DNA from: an uncultured Pelagibacteraceae bacterium
GTDB taxonomy: Bacteria > Pseudomonadota > Alphaproteobacteria > Pelagibacterales > Pelagibacteraceae
Length of the DNA: 64,000 nt
Assembly: GCA_902636075.1 (NCBI GenBank)
Contig: CACPQM010000001.1
Span: forward strand, 62,001 to 126,000
Direction: 5' to 3'
Shown here: piece after piece, positions 17,246 to 25,555 of the stretch
Position numbering within the stretch: position 1 is the stretch's first letter
Layout: every line of letters begins with the position of its first letter
Made by a program: the position numbers and the translations under genes
Notes under the pieces: generated by a model
Told to the model about the DNA's origin: nothing
The model's input: the letters and a program-made list of their open reading frames with translations, nothing else
Databases searched by the model: none

Positions 17246-18187
17246 TTAAATTTCATAACCTTTTTCTTCAGGCTCATTGTCGATTAACTCCTCAGGAAAA
17301 CCTTCAGCTCTCAAATTAATTTTATTTAAGTCTTCCATTCTTTTTACTATCATCGAGGACCAAGCTCTTGAGCCATATTTTTTTTGACCATCTTTAAATA
17401 TTTCAACTATCTTAGGTGAAATTTCCAAAGGCACATTTAATTTTTTTGCAAGTTCATCAAATAGACCAGTATCTTTTAAGACAAGATCCATCGTAAAATT
17501 TATATTATAAGAGCCATTTAAAATAACTTGGCTCTCGGTTTCATGAACAAATGAATTTCCTGATGACACAGCAATTCCTTTGTAAGCTTTTGTAAGATCT
17601 AGGTTTGATTTTTTGGCTACTGTCCATGCCTCCCCAAGGGCAACCAAATGTGTAGAGGCTAAATAATTTGTAATTACTTTGAGAATAGAAGCGGTACCCA
17701 ATTTTCCTGTATGTAATATTTTACGCCCCATGACAGTTAAAGCAGGTAAAATCTTTTCAAATGCATCTCTTTCTCCACCAACAAATATTGCTATATTTCC
17801 TGATGCTGCTCTATGGCATCCACCACTTACTGGACCATCTAGGGGTATTGCCTTTTTTTCAATTATTTTTTTACTAATTCTTTTTACCTCTGCCTCATCA
17901 GTAGTACTCATTTCTAACCATATTTTATTTTCAGAAATACCTTCAAGAATTCCGTTATCCCCCTCCATCACTTCTGCACAAATTTCAGGAGAAGGAAGAC
18001 AAGTTATTATTAAATCGACTTTCTCTGCCATCTCTTTAGCAGAGTTTGCAATTTTAGCCCCCATACTCTCAAATTGTTTTGTTAAATTTTTATCTATATC
18101 TCTAACTGTTAAATTAAATTTATTCCTTAACAAACTCCCAGCTAGTTTTCCTCCAACATTTCCTAAACCAATAAATCCTATATTCAT
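17246..18187 (-). CDS. 3-hydroxyisobutyrate-dehydrogenase-family NAD-dependent oxidoreductase
   Basis: The 313-residue protein has an N-terminal Rossmann motif GFIGLGNVGG, the DGPVSGG substrate loop at 117-123 and catalytic K170 in the LKVITNYL helix, the standard pattern of beta-hydroxyacid dehydrogenases. These enzymes oxidise 3-hydroxyisobutyrate, tartronate semialdehyde-type or related beta-hydroxyacids. It overlaps the EamA stop by one base and precedes the ALDH, which fits oxidation of a hydroxyacid to a semialdehyde and on to an acid. The exact substrate cannot be decided from sequence. Confidence 0.85.
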   Translation of the reverse strand: MNIGFIGLGNVGGKLAGSLLRNKFNLTVRDIDKNLTKQFESMGAKIANSAKEMAEKVDLIITCLPSPEICAEVMEGDNGILEGISENKIWLEMSTTDEAEVKRISKKIIEKKAIPLDGPVSGGCHRAASGNIAIFVGGERDAFEKILPALTVMGRKILHTGKLGTASILKVITNYLASTHLVALGEAWTVAKKSNLDLTKAYKGIAVSSGNSFVHETESQVILNGSYNINFTMDLVLKDTGLFDELAKKLNVPLEISPKIVEIFKDGQKKYGSRAWSSMIVKRMEDLNKINLRAEGFPEELIDNEPEEKGYEI

Positions 18188-19050
18188 TAATTTACCTCCT
18201 CTTTCTTTTTATATAATATCATTATGACACCAAATATTATTACTAATCCTCCAATAAATAATTCAGTTGTTGGTTTCTCGCCTAACAAAAAAATTGCTGC
18301 AAGCAATCCAGTCGGCGGTATACCCATAGTCACTATGGGTAGCACTTTATATAATGGATTATTTTTAAGAACATAATAAAAGCAACCATAAGTTATAGGT
18401 TGCATTATAAATCCAATGTAAAATGCTATTAGCCAATGATTAAATTTAGCAGTTGATAAATACGATATGGTATCACCTTCAATTATTGCAGAAATTAAAA
18501 TTAAAGTGGGTCCAGAAAATAATGCAAGCCAAGCAACTAAAGCTAAAGGATTAATTTCTTTACTCAAAGGTTTAACAATTACTTGGCCAAGTGCCCATAT
18601 TGCTGAACCTAAAATCGTAAGAGCGATACCAAATATTTTTCCATCTAAATTAGGTGAGCCGGTTAAAATATAAACTCCTACAAATGCAACTCCTATCCCA
18701 ATCAAAGCTCTTAAAGTTGGTTTCTCTTTCAACATGAAAAAAGCAAATATTACTCCAAATGGAACTTCTGTTTGTACTAATAATACCGCTGCAGATGCAT
18801 CAATAAAATTTAAACCAGTATAGGTAATACTGTATTGCAAAGTGTTTGCTATAAACGAAGCGATAAAAATTTTTTTTATGAAACCTTTTGGAATTGGAAA
18901 CCACCAAACTAAAATAGAAGCAGCAAAAATAAATCTTAGTCCCATTAGAAGTATTGGAGGAAAAGACTCAAAAGCAGGTTTGGCAATTACAAAACCAAAA
19001 CCTAAAAAGATAGGAACAAGTGATGCAACTAGAGTGTCTTTAAAATTCAT
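18187..19050 (-). CDS. EamA/DMT-family transporter
   Basis: The 287-residue protein shows ten predicted hydrophobic helices in two repeats, the EamA pattern, with a short charged C-terminus. It is the first gene of a minus-strand operon running to the serine hydrolase at 12.8 kb and shares one base with the next gene's start. It is divergent from the EutA-like gene with a 60-bp gap that must hold both promoters. It probably moves the small metabolite handled by the operon; direction and substrate are unknown. Confidence 0.8.
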   Translation of the reverse strand: MNFKDTLVASLVPIFLGFGFVIAKPAFESFPPILLMGLRFIFAASILVWWFPIPKGFIKKIFIASFIANTLQYSITYTGLNFIDASAAVLLVQTEVPFGVIFAFFMLKEKPTLRALIGIGVAFVGVYILTGSPNLDGKIFGIALTILGSAIWALGQVIVKPLSKEINPLALVAWLALFSGPTLILISAIIEGDTISYLSTAKFNHWLIAFYIGFIMQPITYGCFYYVLKNNPLYKVLPIVTMGIPPTGLLAAIFLLGEKPTTELFIGGLVIIFGVIMILYKKKEEVN

Positions 19051-19110
19051 TCAATTTATTTAATATTAATGATTATTTAAGAACTTATGATATATTCACT
19101 TTTTTAAAAT

Positions 19111-19851
19111 ATGAATTCAACAAAAATAGAACCAAAATACATAAGTAAATCAAATCCACGAGTTGGCCTTATTGCTCTTGCAAGTGATTTTATGATTGAG
19201 AGAGATTTTATTAACGTAATTAAGGATAGAGAAATTGATTTTTTTGTTAATAGAATAGAGTGTTATAATCCTTTAACAAAAGAAAATCTCATTAAAATGT
19301 CAGATAAAGTAACCAGTGTTACAAAAGATATTTTGCCAGATCAAGATATTGATTGCGTAGTCTACGGATGTACATCTGGAACTATTGCAGCAGGTTATAA
19401 CTCTATTAAGCAAAAGGTAAAAGCAGCAAAACCAATGGCCCAGGTTACAACGCCAAGTACAGCCGCAATAAAAGCATTAAAAAAGTTAAACGTTAAAAAG
19501 CTTTCACTATTTACGCCCTACAGCAAAAAACTTAATGATGAAGTTATGGGTTATTTTAAGTCTGAGAGATTTGAGATAACATCCAATTCATACTTTGATA
19601 TAGAGGCAGATTACGACATAGGCAAAGTAGACCAAAATTATTTGTATGATGTCTTGTCTAAAATAGATTTAAATGGAGCAGATGCATTATTTGTATCTTG
19701 TACAGCTCTTCCTGTATTACCAATAATTGATAAACTTGAAAAAAAACTTAATACGATTGTTTTATCAAGTAATCAGACATTAATTTGGGATACTCTTGTC
19801 CAAATAAATAAAAATAACCTTGTAGAAGGTTTTGGTAAATTATTTAGATAG
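19111..19851 (+). CDS. eutA: EutA-like Asp/Glu-racemase-superfamily protein (ectoine utilisation type)
   Basis: The 246-residue protein belongs to the Asp/Glu racemase, maleate isomerase and arylmalonate decarboxylase superfamily, with the two catalytic cysteines in YGCTSGT (C87) and FVSCTALP (C197). The motif order and neighbours match EutA of ectoine-utilisation clusters, whose reaction is not well established. It is 6 bp upstream of the EutD-like gene, so co-translation is likely. A maleate or hydantoin racemase is the main alternative. In known clusters EutA accompanies EutB, EutC, EutD and EutE; only EutD follows here. Confidence 0.72.
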   Translation: MNSTKIEPKYISKSNPRVGLIALASDFMIERDFINVIKDREIDFFVNRIECYNPLTKENLIKMSDKVTSVTKDILPDQDIDCVVYGCTSGTIAAGYNSIKQKVKAAKPMAQVTTPSTAAIKALKKLNVKKLSLFTPYSKKLNDEVMGYFKSERFEITSNSYFDIEADYDIGKVDQNYLYDVLSKIDLNGADALFVSCTALPVLPIIDKLEKKLNTIVLSSNQTLIWDTLVQINKNNLVEGFGKLFR

Positions 19852-19857
19852 AAATTC

Positions 19858-21027
19858 ATGTCATTTACTAAAGACGAATATAAACAAAGATTAAAAAAAG
19901 TTCAGTCGATGATGCAGGATAAAGGTATCGAACTATTGATTTCTCACGATACTAATAACATGAATTATTTAACTGGTTATGACGCCTGGTCTTTTTATTA
20001 TGCACAGTGTGCAATTGTTCATGTTAATGCTGATGAACCTTTATGTTTTGTAAGAGCTCAAGACTCAGGAGGTGCGTATATAAAAACTTATCTCAAAGAT
20101 GAAAATATAATTGTGTATGATGAAAATTATATTCATACATGGCCAAAACATCCTTACGATTATTTAGTACAGATCATTAAAGATAGAAATTGGGATAAGC
20201 TTTCAATTGGAGTGGAGATGGACGCTCATTACTTCACTGCTTTTTGTTATGAAAAGATAAAACAAGGTTTACCGAATGCAAAAATAAAAGATTCAGAAAG
20301 ATTAGTAAACTGGGCAAGATATGCAAAATCTGATGCAGAAATTAATTATATGAAAACTGCTGCACTAATTTCAGAAAAAGGAATGAAGACTGCAATGGAG
20401 GTAATTAAACCGGGTGTCAGACAATGCGATGCAGTAGGTGATATACAAAAAACTTTATTTTATGGGACACCTGAGTTTGGTGGAGAGTATTCTAGTATCG
20501 CAACACTCTTACCAACAGGAAAAGGGACATCTGCATCTCATTTAACAGCAACGCATGACAAGTTTGTAGAAGGTGAGGCGACAATCGTTGAGTTATCTGG
20601 AGTATATAAAAGATACCATGCGCCAATGGCCAGAACAGTCTTACTTGGAAAACCTGATCAATTAAAAATAGACACAATGAACAAAACCATCGAAGCTTTG
20701 CAAGCTGGAATAGATGCTACTAAACCCGGGAATACTGCAAATGATGTAGCGCAAGCTTTTTGGGGTATTTTAGACAAATATGGCATAGAAAAAAAATCAA
20801 GAACTGGTTACTCAATTGGAATAGGTTATCCACCAGATTGGGGTGAACATACTCTTAACATATATAAAGGAGAAATGACTGAACTAGTACCGAATTCGTG
20901 TTTTCATATGATAGCTGTAATGCAATTTGGCGACTGGGGAGTTGAAGCTTCGGAGGCTATAAGAGTTACAGAAAAAGGGTGTGAATTATTCTGCAATTTT
21001 TCAAAAGAGTTACACATTAAGAGCTAA
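19858..21027 (+). CDS. eutD: EutD/DoeA-like ectoine hydrolase, M24 creatinase-type fold
   Basis: This 389-residue protein has the creatinase/aminopeptidase two-domain fold: an N-terminal domain to about 155 and a pita-bread domain after. The metal-binding Asp residues of aminopeptidase P are replaced (stretch YHAPMART at 253-260), and the canonical GHGIG His region reads RTGYSIGIGYPPDWGE at 315-330. That stretch matches my memory of ectoine hydrolase DoeA/EutD, which opens the ectoine ring to N-acetyl-diaminobutyrate. A metal-independent C-N hydrolase of creatinase type is therefore more likely than a peptidase or the M24 DMSP lyase DddP. It sits between EutA and a polyamine-type ABC transporter (45-bp gap), suggesting import and ring-opening of a cyclic amino acid derivative. 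Confidence 0.78.
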   Translation: MSFTKDEYKQRLKKVQSMMQDKGIELLISHDTNNMNYLTGYDAWSFYYAQCAIVHVNADEPLCFVRAQDSGGAYIKTYLKDENIIVYDENYIHTWPKHPYDYLVQIIKDRNWDKLSIGVEMDAHYFTAFCYEKIKQGLPNAKIKDSERLVNWARYAKSDAEINYMKTAALISEKGMKTAMEVIKPGVRQCDAVGDIQKTLFYGTPEFGGEYSSIATLLPTGKGTSASHLTATHDKFVEGEATIVELSGVYKRYHAPMARTVLLGKPDQLKIDTMNKTIEALQAGIDATKPGNTANDVAQAFWGILDKYGIEKKSRTGYSIGIGYPPDWGEHTLNIYKGEMTELVPNSCFHMIAVMQFGDWGVEASEAIRVTEKGCELFCNFSKELHIKS

Positions 21028-21072
21028 TTAACTGTTGCAAACAACTTAACTAAATGTTTTAAAAACTAATCT

Positions 21073-22158
21073 ATGTCAAAAAAAGAAGATTTCGTAAAAT
21101 TTGATAAAGTCGACAAAAGTTACGATGGAAAAGTATTAGTTGTTAAAGATCTAAACTTAGATATTAAAGAAGGTGAGTTCGTAACAATGCTAGGACCCTC
21201 TGGTTCAGGAAAAACCACATGCTTAATGATGCTTGCAGGTTTTGAAACCCCAACTAATGGAGAAATTTATTTAGATAAAAATCCAATTTCAAATATTCCT
21301 CCACACAAAAGAGGTATTGGAATGGTTTTTCAAAATTATGCTTTGTTTCCTCATATGACAGTTTTTGAAAATTTAGCTTTTCCATTAAAAGTTAGAAATA
21401 TTTCTAAAGATGATATTGATAAAAAAGTAGATAAAGCATTATCCATGGTTTCATTGTCAGAGTTTGGAAACCGTATGCCAGGTCAGCTGTCAGGAGGTCA
21501 ACAACAAAGAGTAGCAGTTGCAAGAGCATTAGTTTTCGATCCATCTGTTGTATTAATGGATGAGCCTTTAGGTGCCTTAGATAAAAATTTAAGAGAAAGT
21601 ATGCAGTACGAAATTAAACACATTCATGAAAGTATTGGTGTAACAGTAGTTTATGTAACTCATGATCAAGGTGAAGCTTTAACTATGTCAAATAGAATCG
21701 CGGTATTTAATGATGGTAAAGTTCAGCAACTTTCAAGTCCAGATAAATTATATGAAGAGCCAGTAAATTCATTTGTAGCAGAATTTATTGGAGAAAATAA
21801 TACCTTTGATGGAGAGGTTTATGAAATTTCAAATGGAACATGTAGAGTGAAATTAGAAAAGGGTGAAATAATTGCTAATCCAATTTCAGTAAAATCTGTT
21901 GGCGAAAAAACTACTGTATCAATTAGACCTGAGAGAGCATTGATTAATCCCAAAGATAAAATGGATAACAATCAAAAAGGTAAAATCGAAGAGGTCATTT
22001 ATCATGGGGATCATACTAGAGTTAGATTAAATTTACTTGGTAATTCAGAATTTATATTGAAAGTTCCAAACAGTTCTCAAAACTTAGATATAAAACTTGG
22101 CAATGAAATTAATATCGGCTGGAACAGTCATGATGCTCGAGCTTTAGACCCAAAATAA
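21073..22158 (+). CDS. Spermidine/putrescine-type ABC transporter ATPase (PotA-like)
   Basis: The 361-residue ATPase has Walker A GPSGSGKTT at 41-49, the signature LSGGQQQR near 138-145, Walker B with DEP near 163, and a C-terminal TOBE-type domain of about 110 residues, the arrangement of PotA/FbpC-class importers. It energises the transporter formed by the binding protein and two permeases encoded just downstream. Although upstream enzymes (EutA, EutD-like) are on the same strand, the 99-bp gap after this gene contains a separate promoter for the binding protein. Confidence 0.87.
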   Translation: MSKKEDFVKFDKVDKSYDGKVLVVKDLNLDIKEGEFVTMLGPSGSGKTTCLMMLAGFETPTNGEIYLDKNPISNIPPHKRGIGMVFQNYALFPHMTVFENLAFPLKVRNISKDDIDKKVDKALSMVSLSEFGNRMPGQLSGGQQQRVAVARALVFDPSVVLMDEPLGALDKNLRESMQYEIKHIHESIGVTVVYVTHDQGEALTMSNRIAVFNDGKVQQLSSPDKLYEEPVNSFVAEFIGENNTFDGEVYEISNGTCRVKLEKGEIIANPISVKSVGEKTTVSIRPERALINPKDKMDNNQKGKIEEVIYHGDHTRVRLNLLGNSEFILKVPNSSQNLDIKLGNEINIGWNSHDARALDPK

Positions 22159-22191
22159 GCTAAATTACTACATTTTCGCCAAAATCACCTG

Positions 22192-22220
22192 TTGACTCTT
22201 ATATTCTATGTTGCTGTACT
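22192..22220 (+). promoter_or_regulatory. Sigma70-like promoter of the binding-protein gene
   Basis: TTGACT (22192-22197) and TGTACT (22215-22220) are separated by exactly 17 bases, lying 38 bp before the ATG at 22258. The -35 is close to consensus, the -10 weaker. An AT-only inverted repeat (seven T, ATA, seven A) and a strong GGAGG (22249-22253) follow. Confidence 0.5.
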
Positions 22221-22257
22221 TCTTTTTTTATAAAAAAAACGTTTAAACGGAGGATAA

Positions 22258-23376
22258 ATGAGAAAATTAAGTAAATTATTACTTGCTTTAACATTTGCAG
22301 TTTCTGTATCTACATCCGCTTTTGCAGTAGTTGTTGCATCATGGGGTGGAGCATACACAGAAAGTCAAAAGTTAGGATATGGTGATCCAACATCTAAAGC
22401 ATTAGGTGTACCGATTGAGTGGGTTGACTATTCAGGTGGACTTTCAGAAATTAAAGCGCAAATAGAGGCAGGAGCAATCACATGGGATATTATAGACGTA
22501 TTCGCTTATGATACTATTAATGGATGTGACGAAGGAATTTTTGTTGAATTTGATTTCGACAAGGATTTCCCGCCAGCACCAGATGGTACACCAGCTAGTG
22601 AAGACTTTTTTACTGATATGCCTAGTAAATGTGCAGTAGGAAATATCTTGTATTCTTGGAACTATGCTTACAACAGTGATTTATTAAAAAGCACTCCAAG
22701 CACTTTAAAAGATTTCTTTAATACAAGTAGGTTTCCAGGAAAAAGAGCTATTTATAAAAGCGCTCTAACAAACTTAGAGATTGCTTTAGCAGCAGATGGT
22801 GTAAAAATGGGTAAAGGTGGAGAATTTATCTACAAAAAATTAGAAGAGCCAGGATATGTTGACAGAGCAATGAACAAAATCAAAGCGCTTTGTGAGGATC
22901 CAAATGGCGGATGTGTATTTTGGTCAGCAGGAGCTCAACCACCAGAATTATTAATGAGTGGTGAAGTTGTAATGGCTACTGGTTGGAATGGAAGATTTTT
23001 CAATGCAGCAGTTGGAGAAGGTGCTCCAATAGTTCAAGTTTGGGACGGACAAGGTCTTGACTATGAATATTTTGCATTAGTAAAAGGTGGACCAAACCAA
23101 GAAGACGCTATGAAGGCTTTAGCAATGATGACAAGTACTGAGATGTTAGCAGGAAGTGCAAAATATATTGCTTATGCTCCATGGAGAAAATCATCAATTG
23201 CAGTTATGCAAGCAGGAGAGCCTTGGTATAAAGATGGAAAAACTAATATGGTTCCACATATGCCAACAGCACCAGCTAACCTTAAAAGATACTTCTTAGT
23301 AGACGCTGAGTACTGGGCTGATAATGGTACAGAGCTTGGTGAAAAATGGGAAGCTATGAAAGCTAGTATTAAATAA
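22258..23376 (+). CDS. Periplasmic substrate-binding protein, spermidine/putrescine type (PotD-like)
   Basis: The 372-residue protein has a Sec signal peptide with cleavage expected after AFA at residue 23, then a two-lobed binding-protein domain beginning VVVASWGGAYTES, the family's usual first strand. PotD/PotF-class proteins bind polyamines, but many relatives in marine bacteria bind other amines, amino acid derivatives or opines, and the EutA/EutD neighbours point to an ectoine-like ligand here. A near-consensus promoter and a strong Shine-Dalgarno precede it, and a strong terminator-like hairpin follows, so it is probably produced in excess over the permeases. Confidence 0.86.
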   Translation: MRKLSKLLLALTFAVSVSTSAFAVVVASWGGAYTESQKLGYGDPTSKALGVPIEWVDYSGGLSEIKAQIEAGAITWDIIDVFAYDTINGCDEGIFVEFDFDKDFPPAPDGTPASEDFFTDMPSKCAVGNILYSWNYAYNSDLLKSTPSTLKDFFNTSRFPGKRAIYKSALTNLEIALAADGVKMGKGGEFIYKKLEEPGYVDRAMNKIKALCEDPNGGCVFWSAGAQPPELLMSGEVVMATGWNGRFFNAAVGEGAPIVQVWDGQGLDYEYFALVKGGPNQEDAMKALAMMTSTEMLAGSAKYIAYAPWRKSSIAVMQAGEPWYKDGKTNMVPHMPTAPANLKRYFLVDAEYWADNGTELGEKWEAMKASIK

Positions 23377-23411
23377 TTAAAGTTTTAAACACTTTAATTT
23401 TATATTATAGT

Positions 23412-23443
23412 AAGGGCGGTCATATTGACCGCCCTTTTTTTTT
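23412..23443 (+). terminator. Intrinsic terminator/attenuator between binding protein and permease
   Basis: An 11-bp GC-rich stem (23412-23422 with 23426-23436) with a 3-base loop is followed by an unbroken T run to 23443, a textbook intrinsic terminator. The next gene's ATG starts at the very next base, so the hairpin probably attenuates read-through into the permease genes. Confidence 0.9.
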
Positions 23444-24697
23444 ATGAGCTCAGAAACAGGAAAAATTTTGACAACAGATGGAATTCCCCTAGAGGAAAGT
23501 CTAAAACAGTCAGAAAAGAAAAATAAAATTAAAGCTTTTTTACTAGTTGCACCATTATTATTATTTTTAATTATCACATACATGATTCCAATTGGAGATA
23601 TGTTTTCTAGAAGCATAGACGACAAGATGGTTACAAACATGCTTCCCAAAACCTATAAAGCAATGGAAAATTGGGATGGAAAAGAATTACCCCCAGAAGA
23701 AGTTTTTGAGGCATTTTACTTAGATTATAAAATTCTAGTTAAAAACAAAACAGCAGGAAAATTACAAACACAATTAAACTATGAAAAAAATGGATTTAAA
23801 AGTGTTTTAAAAAAACTTGCCAGAAAACAAAAGAAATTCGAGGAAGGAAACTACAAAGAACAAATAATGAAAGTTCACAAAAGATGGAGAAATGTTGAAT
23901 ATTGGAGAGCAATTAAAAGAAGAGCTCCATCTTATACATATTCAAAATATCTTAAGGGTATAGATATGTACTCAAATGAAGATGGAAAAATTGTTCAAGT
24001 ATCTGAGGATAGACGAATTCACAGAATTTTATGGATTAGAACAGTGGAGGTTGCTTTCTTTGTAACTTTGTTTTGTTTTTTAATGGCTTATCCAATTGCA
24101 CATTTATTGGCAACTCTACCAATGAAATATAGTAATTTACTAATGATTTGTGTCTTATTGCCTTTTTGGACTTCTTTACTTGTAAGAACTGCTAGTTGGA
24201 TGATTCTTTTACAACAACAGGGTATTGTTAATGACTTTTTTGTTTGGATAGGTCTCGTTGCAGACGATAACAGACCAGAAATGATGTACAATAAAACTGG
24301 AACTTACGTAGCAATGACTCAAATACTTTTACCTTTTATGGTTTTACCTTTGTATAGTGTCATGAAAACGATCTCTCCAAGTCTTATGAGGGCTGGTAAG
24401 TCTTTAGGAGCAACACCAGCTACTGCTTTTTTTAAAGTTTATTTTCCACTTACAATTCCAGGTATTGGGGCAGGTTGCTTATTAGTATTTATACTTGCAA
24501 TTGGGTATTACATAACCCCAGCCTTAGTAGGTGGAGCTTCTGGAACACTTATTAGTAACCAAATAGCCTATCACATGAAGAGTACTTTAGATTGGAGTTT
24601 TGCATCTGCGATGGGTTTAATGCTTTTAACAGGAGTACTTGTAATCTATTGGATTTATAACAAACTTGTAGGAGTTGATAATATTAAACTAGGATAA
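23444..24697 (+). CDS. PotB-like permease with large periplasmic insertion
   Basis: The 417-residue permease has one helix near 29-50, then a hydrophilic, Lys-rich stretch of about 140 residues (55-198), then the standard permease core starting near 200, with the EAA-type loop (RAGKSLGATPAT) in the cytoplasmic coupling region. Classical PotB is about 280 residues, so the insertion between helices 1 and 2 is unusual; by position it would be periplasmic, like the P2 loop of MalF. The ATG abuts the terminator T run and has no Shine-Dalgarno; an internal start is possible but would remove part of helix 1. It is paired with the PotC-like gene 2 bp downstream. Confidence 0.82.
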   Translation: MSSETGKILTTDGIPLEESLKQSEKKNKIKAFLLVAPLLLFLIITYMIPIGDMFSRSIDDKMVTNMLPKTYKAMENWDGKELPPEEVFEAFYLDYKILVKNKTAGKLQTQLNYEKNGFKSVLKKLARKQKKFEEGNYKEQIMKVHKRWRNVEYWRAIKRRAPSYTYSKYLKGIDMYSNEDGKIVQVSEDRRIHRILWIRTVEVAFFVTLFCFLMAYPIAHLLATLPMKYSNLLMICVLLPFWTSLLVRTASWMILLQQQGIVNDFFVWIGLVADDNRPEMMYNKTGTYVAMTQILLPFMVLPLYSVMKTISPSLMRAGKSLGATPATAFFKVYFPLTIPGIGAGCLLVFILAIGYYITPALVGGASGTLISNQIAYHMKSTLDWSFASAMGLMLLTGVLVIYWIYNKLVGVDNIKLG

Positions 24698-24699
24698 TT

Positions 24700-25554
24700 A
24701 TGGCTTTACCGAAATATACAGAACTACATTATAGAATTTGGCATTATTTTTATCTTTTTGTTTGTGGATGTGTTTTCTTCTTTTTAATTGCACCTTTATT
24801 TGTAATTTTTCCATTATCATTTAATGCGGAGGAATTTTTAGTCTTTACAGATGGAATGAAGAGATTGGATCCAGATGCTTTTTCATTAAGGTGGTATAAT
24901 GATATGATTTATGGAACGAAAAATCCGTGGGGATTAGCAGCAAGAAATAGTTTTATAATTGCTATATTTGCAACTTTAGGATCAATTATTTTGGGTACTC
25001 TTGCTGCATTGGGTTTAAGCAGTAGACATATGCCATATAAAGGTTTGATAATGGCAATTTTAATTTCTCCAATGATAGTTCCACTGATTATTTCAGGTGT
25101 TGCAATATTCTTTTTTATGGCAAAAGTAGGTTTAGCAGCAACACACTTGGGTATTATATTAGCACACATTATTCTTGGAACTCCCTTTGTTGTAATAACA
25201 GTTACTGCAACATTATCAGGTTTTGATCATAGTATAACACGTGCAGCATCTAGTCTTGGAAGCAGTCCTTATAATACATTTATGAAAATTACATTACCAT
25301 TAATATTACCAGGTGTAATTTCAGGTGGTTTATTTGCTTTTGTAACATCTTTTGATGAGGTTGTAGTCGTATTATTCTTAGCAGGCTTAGATAATACAAC
25401 AATTCCAATTCAAATGTGGACAGGTCTTAGAGAGCAGCTTAGTCCTACAATTTTAGCTGTAGCAACTTGCTTAATAGTTTTATCAGTATTAATTTTACTA
25501 ACTGCTGAACTTTTGAGAAGAAGATCTGAGAAATTAAGAGGAATAAATAGATAA
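24700..25554 (+). CDS. PotC-like ABC transporter permease
   Basis: The 284-residue protein has six hydrophobic helices and the EAA loop (RAASSLGSSPYNTF) of inner-membrane permease subunits. It forms the channel with the preceding PotB-like subunit, from which it is separated by 2 bp. Length is normal for PotC. Helix 1 is followed by a periplasmic stretch of about 40 residues (FNAEEFLVFTDGMKRLDPD). Its stop is one base from the convergent thiolase gene. Confidence 0.86.
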   Translation: MALPKYTELHYRIWHYFYLFVCGCVFFFLIAPLFVIFPLSFNAEEFLVFTDGMKRLDPDAFSLRWYNDMIYGTKNPWGLAARNSFIIAIFATLGSIILGTLAALGLSSRHMPYKGLIMAILISPMIVPLIISGVAIFFFMAKVGLAATHLGIILAHIILGTPFVVITVTATLSGFDHSITRAASSLGSSPYNTFMKITLPLILPGVISGGLFAFVTSFDEVVVVLFLAGLDNTTIPIQMWTGLREQLSPTILAVATCLIVLSVLILLTAELLRRRSEKLRGINR

Positions 25555-25555
25555 T

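Noticed and set aside
19858..21027. M24 protein as the DMSP lyase DddP or an Xaa-Pro peptidase
   Set aside because: Motifs RTGYSIGIGYPPDWGE and YHAPMART match ectoine hydrolase better, and the metal-ligand pattern expected of peptidases is missing.
22229..22246. AT-only inverted repeat (T run, ATA, A run) as a terminator of the PotA-like gene
   Set aside because: The stem has no GC pairs and lies after the putative promoter, so it is more likely part of the leader than a terminator.
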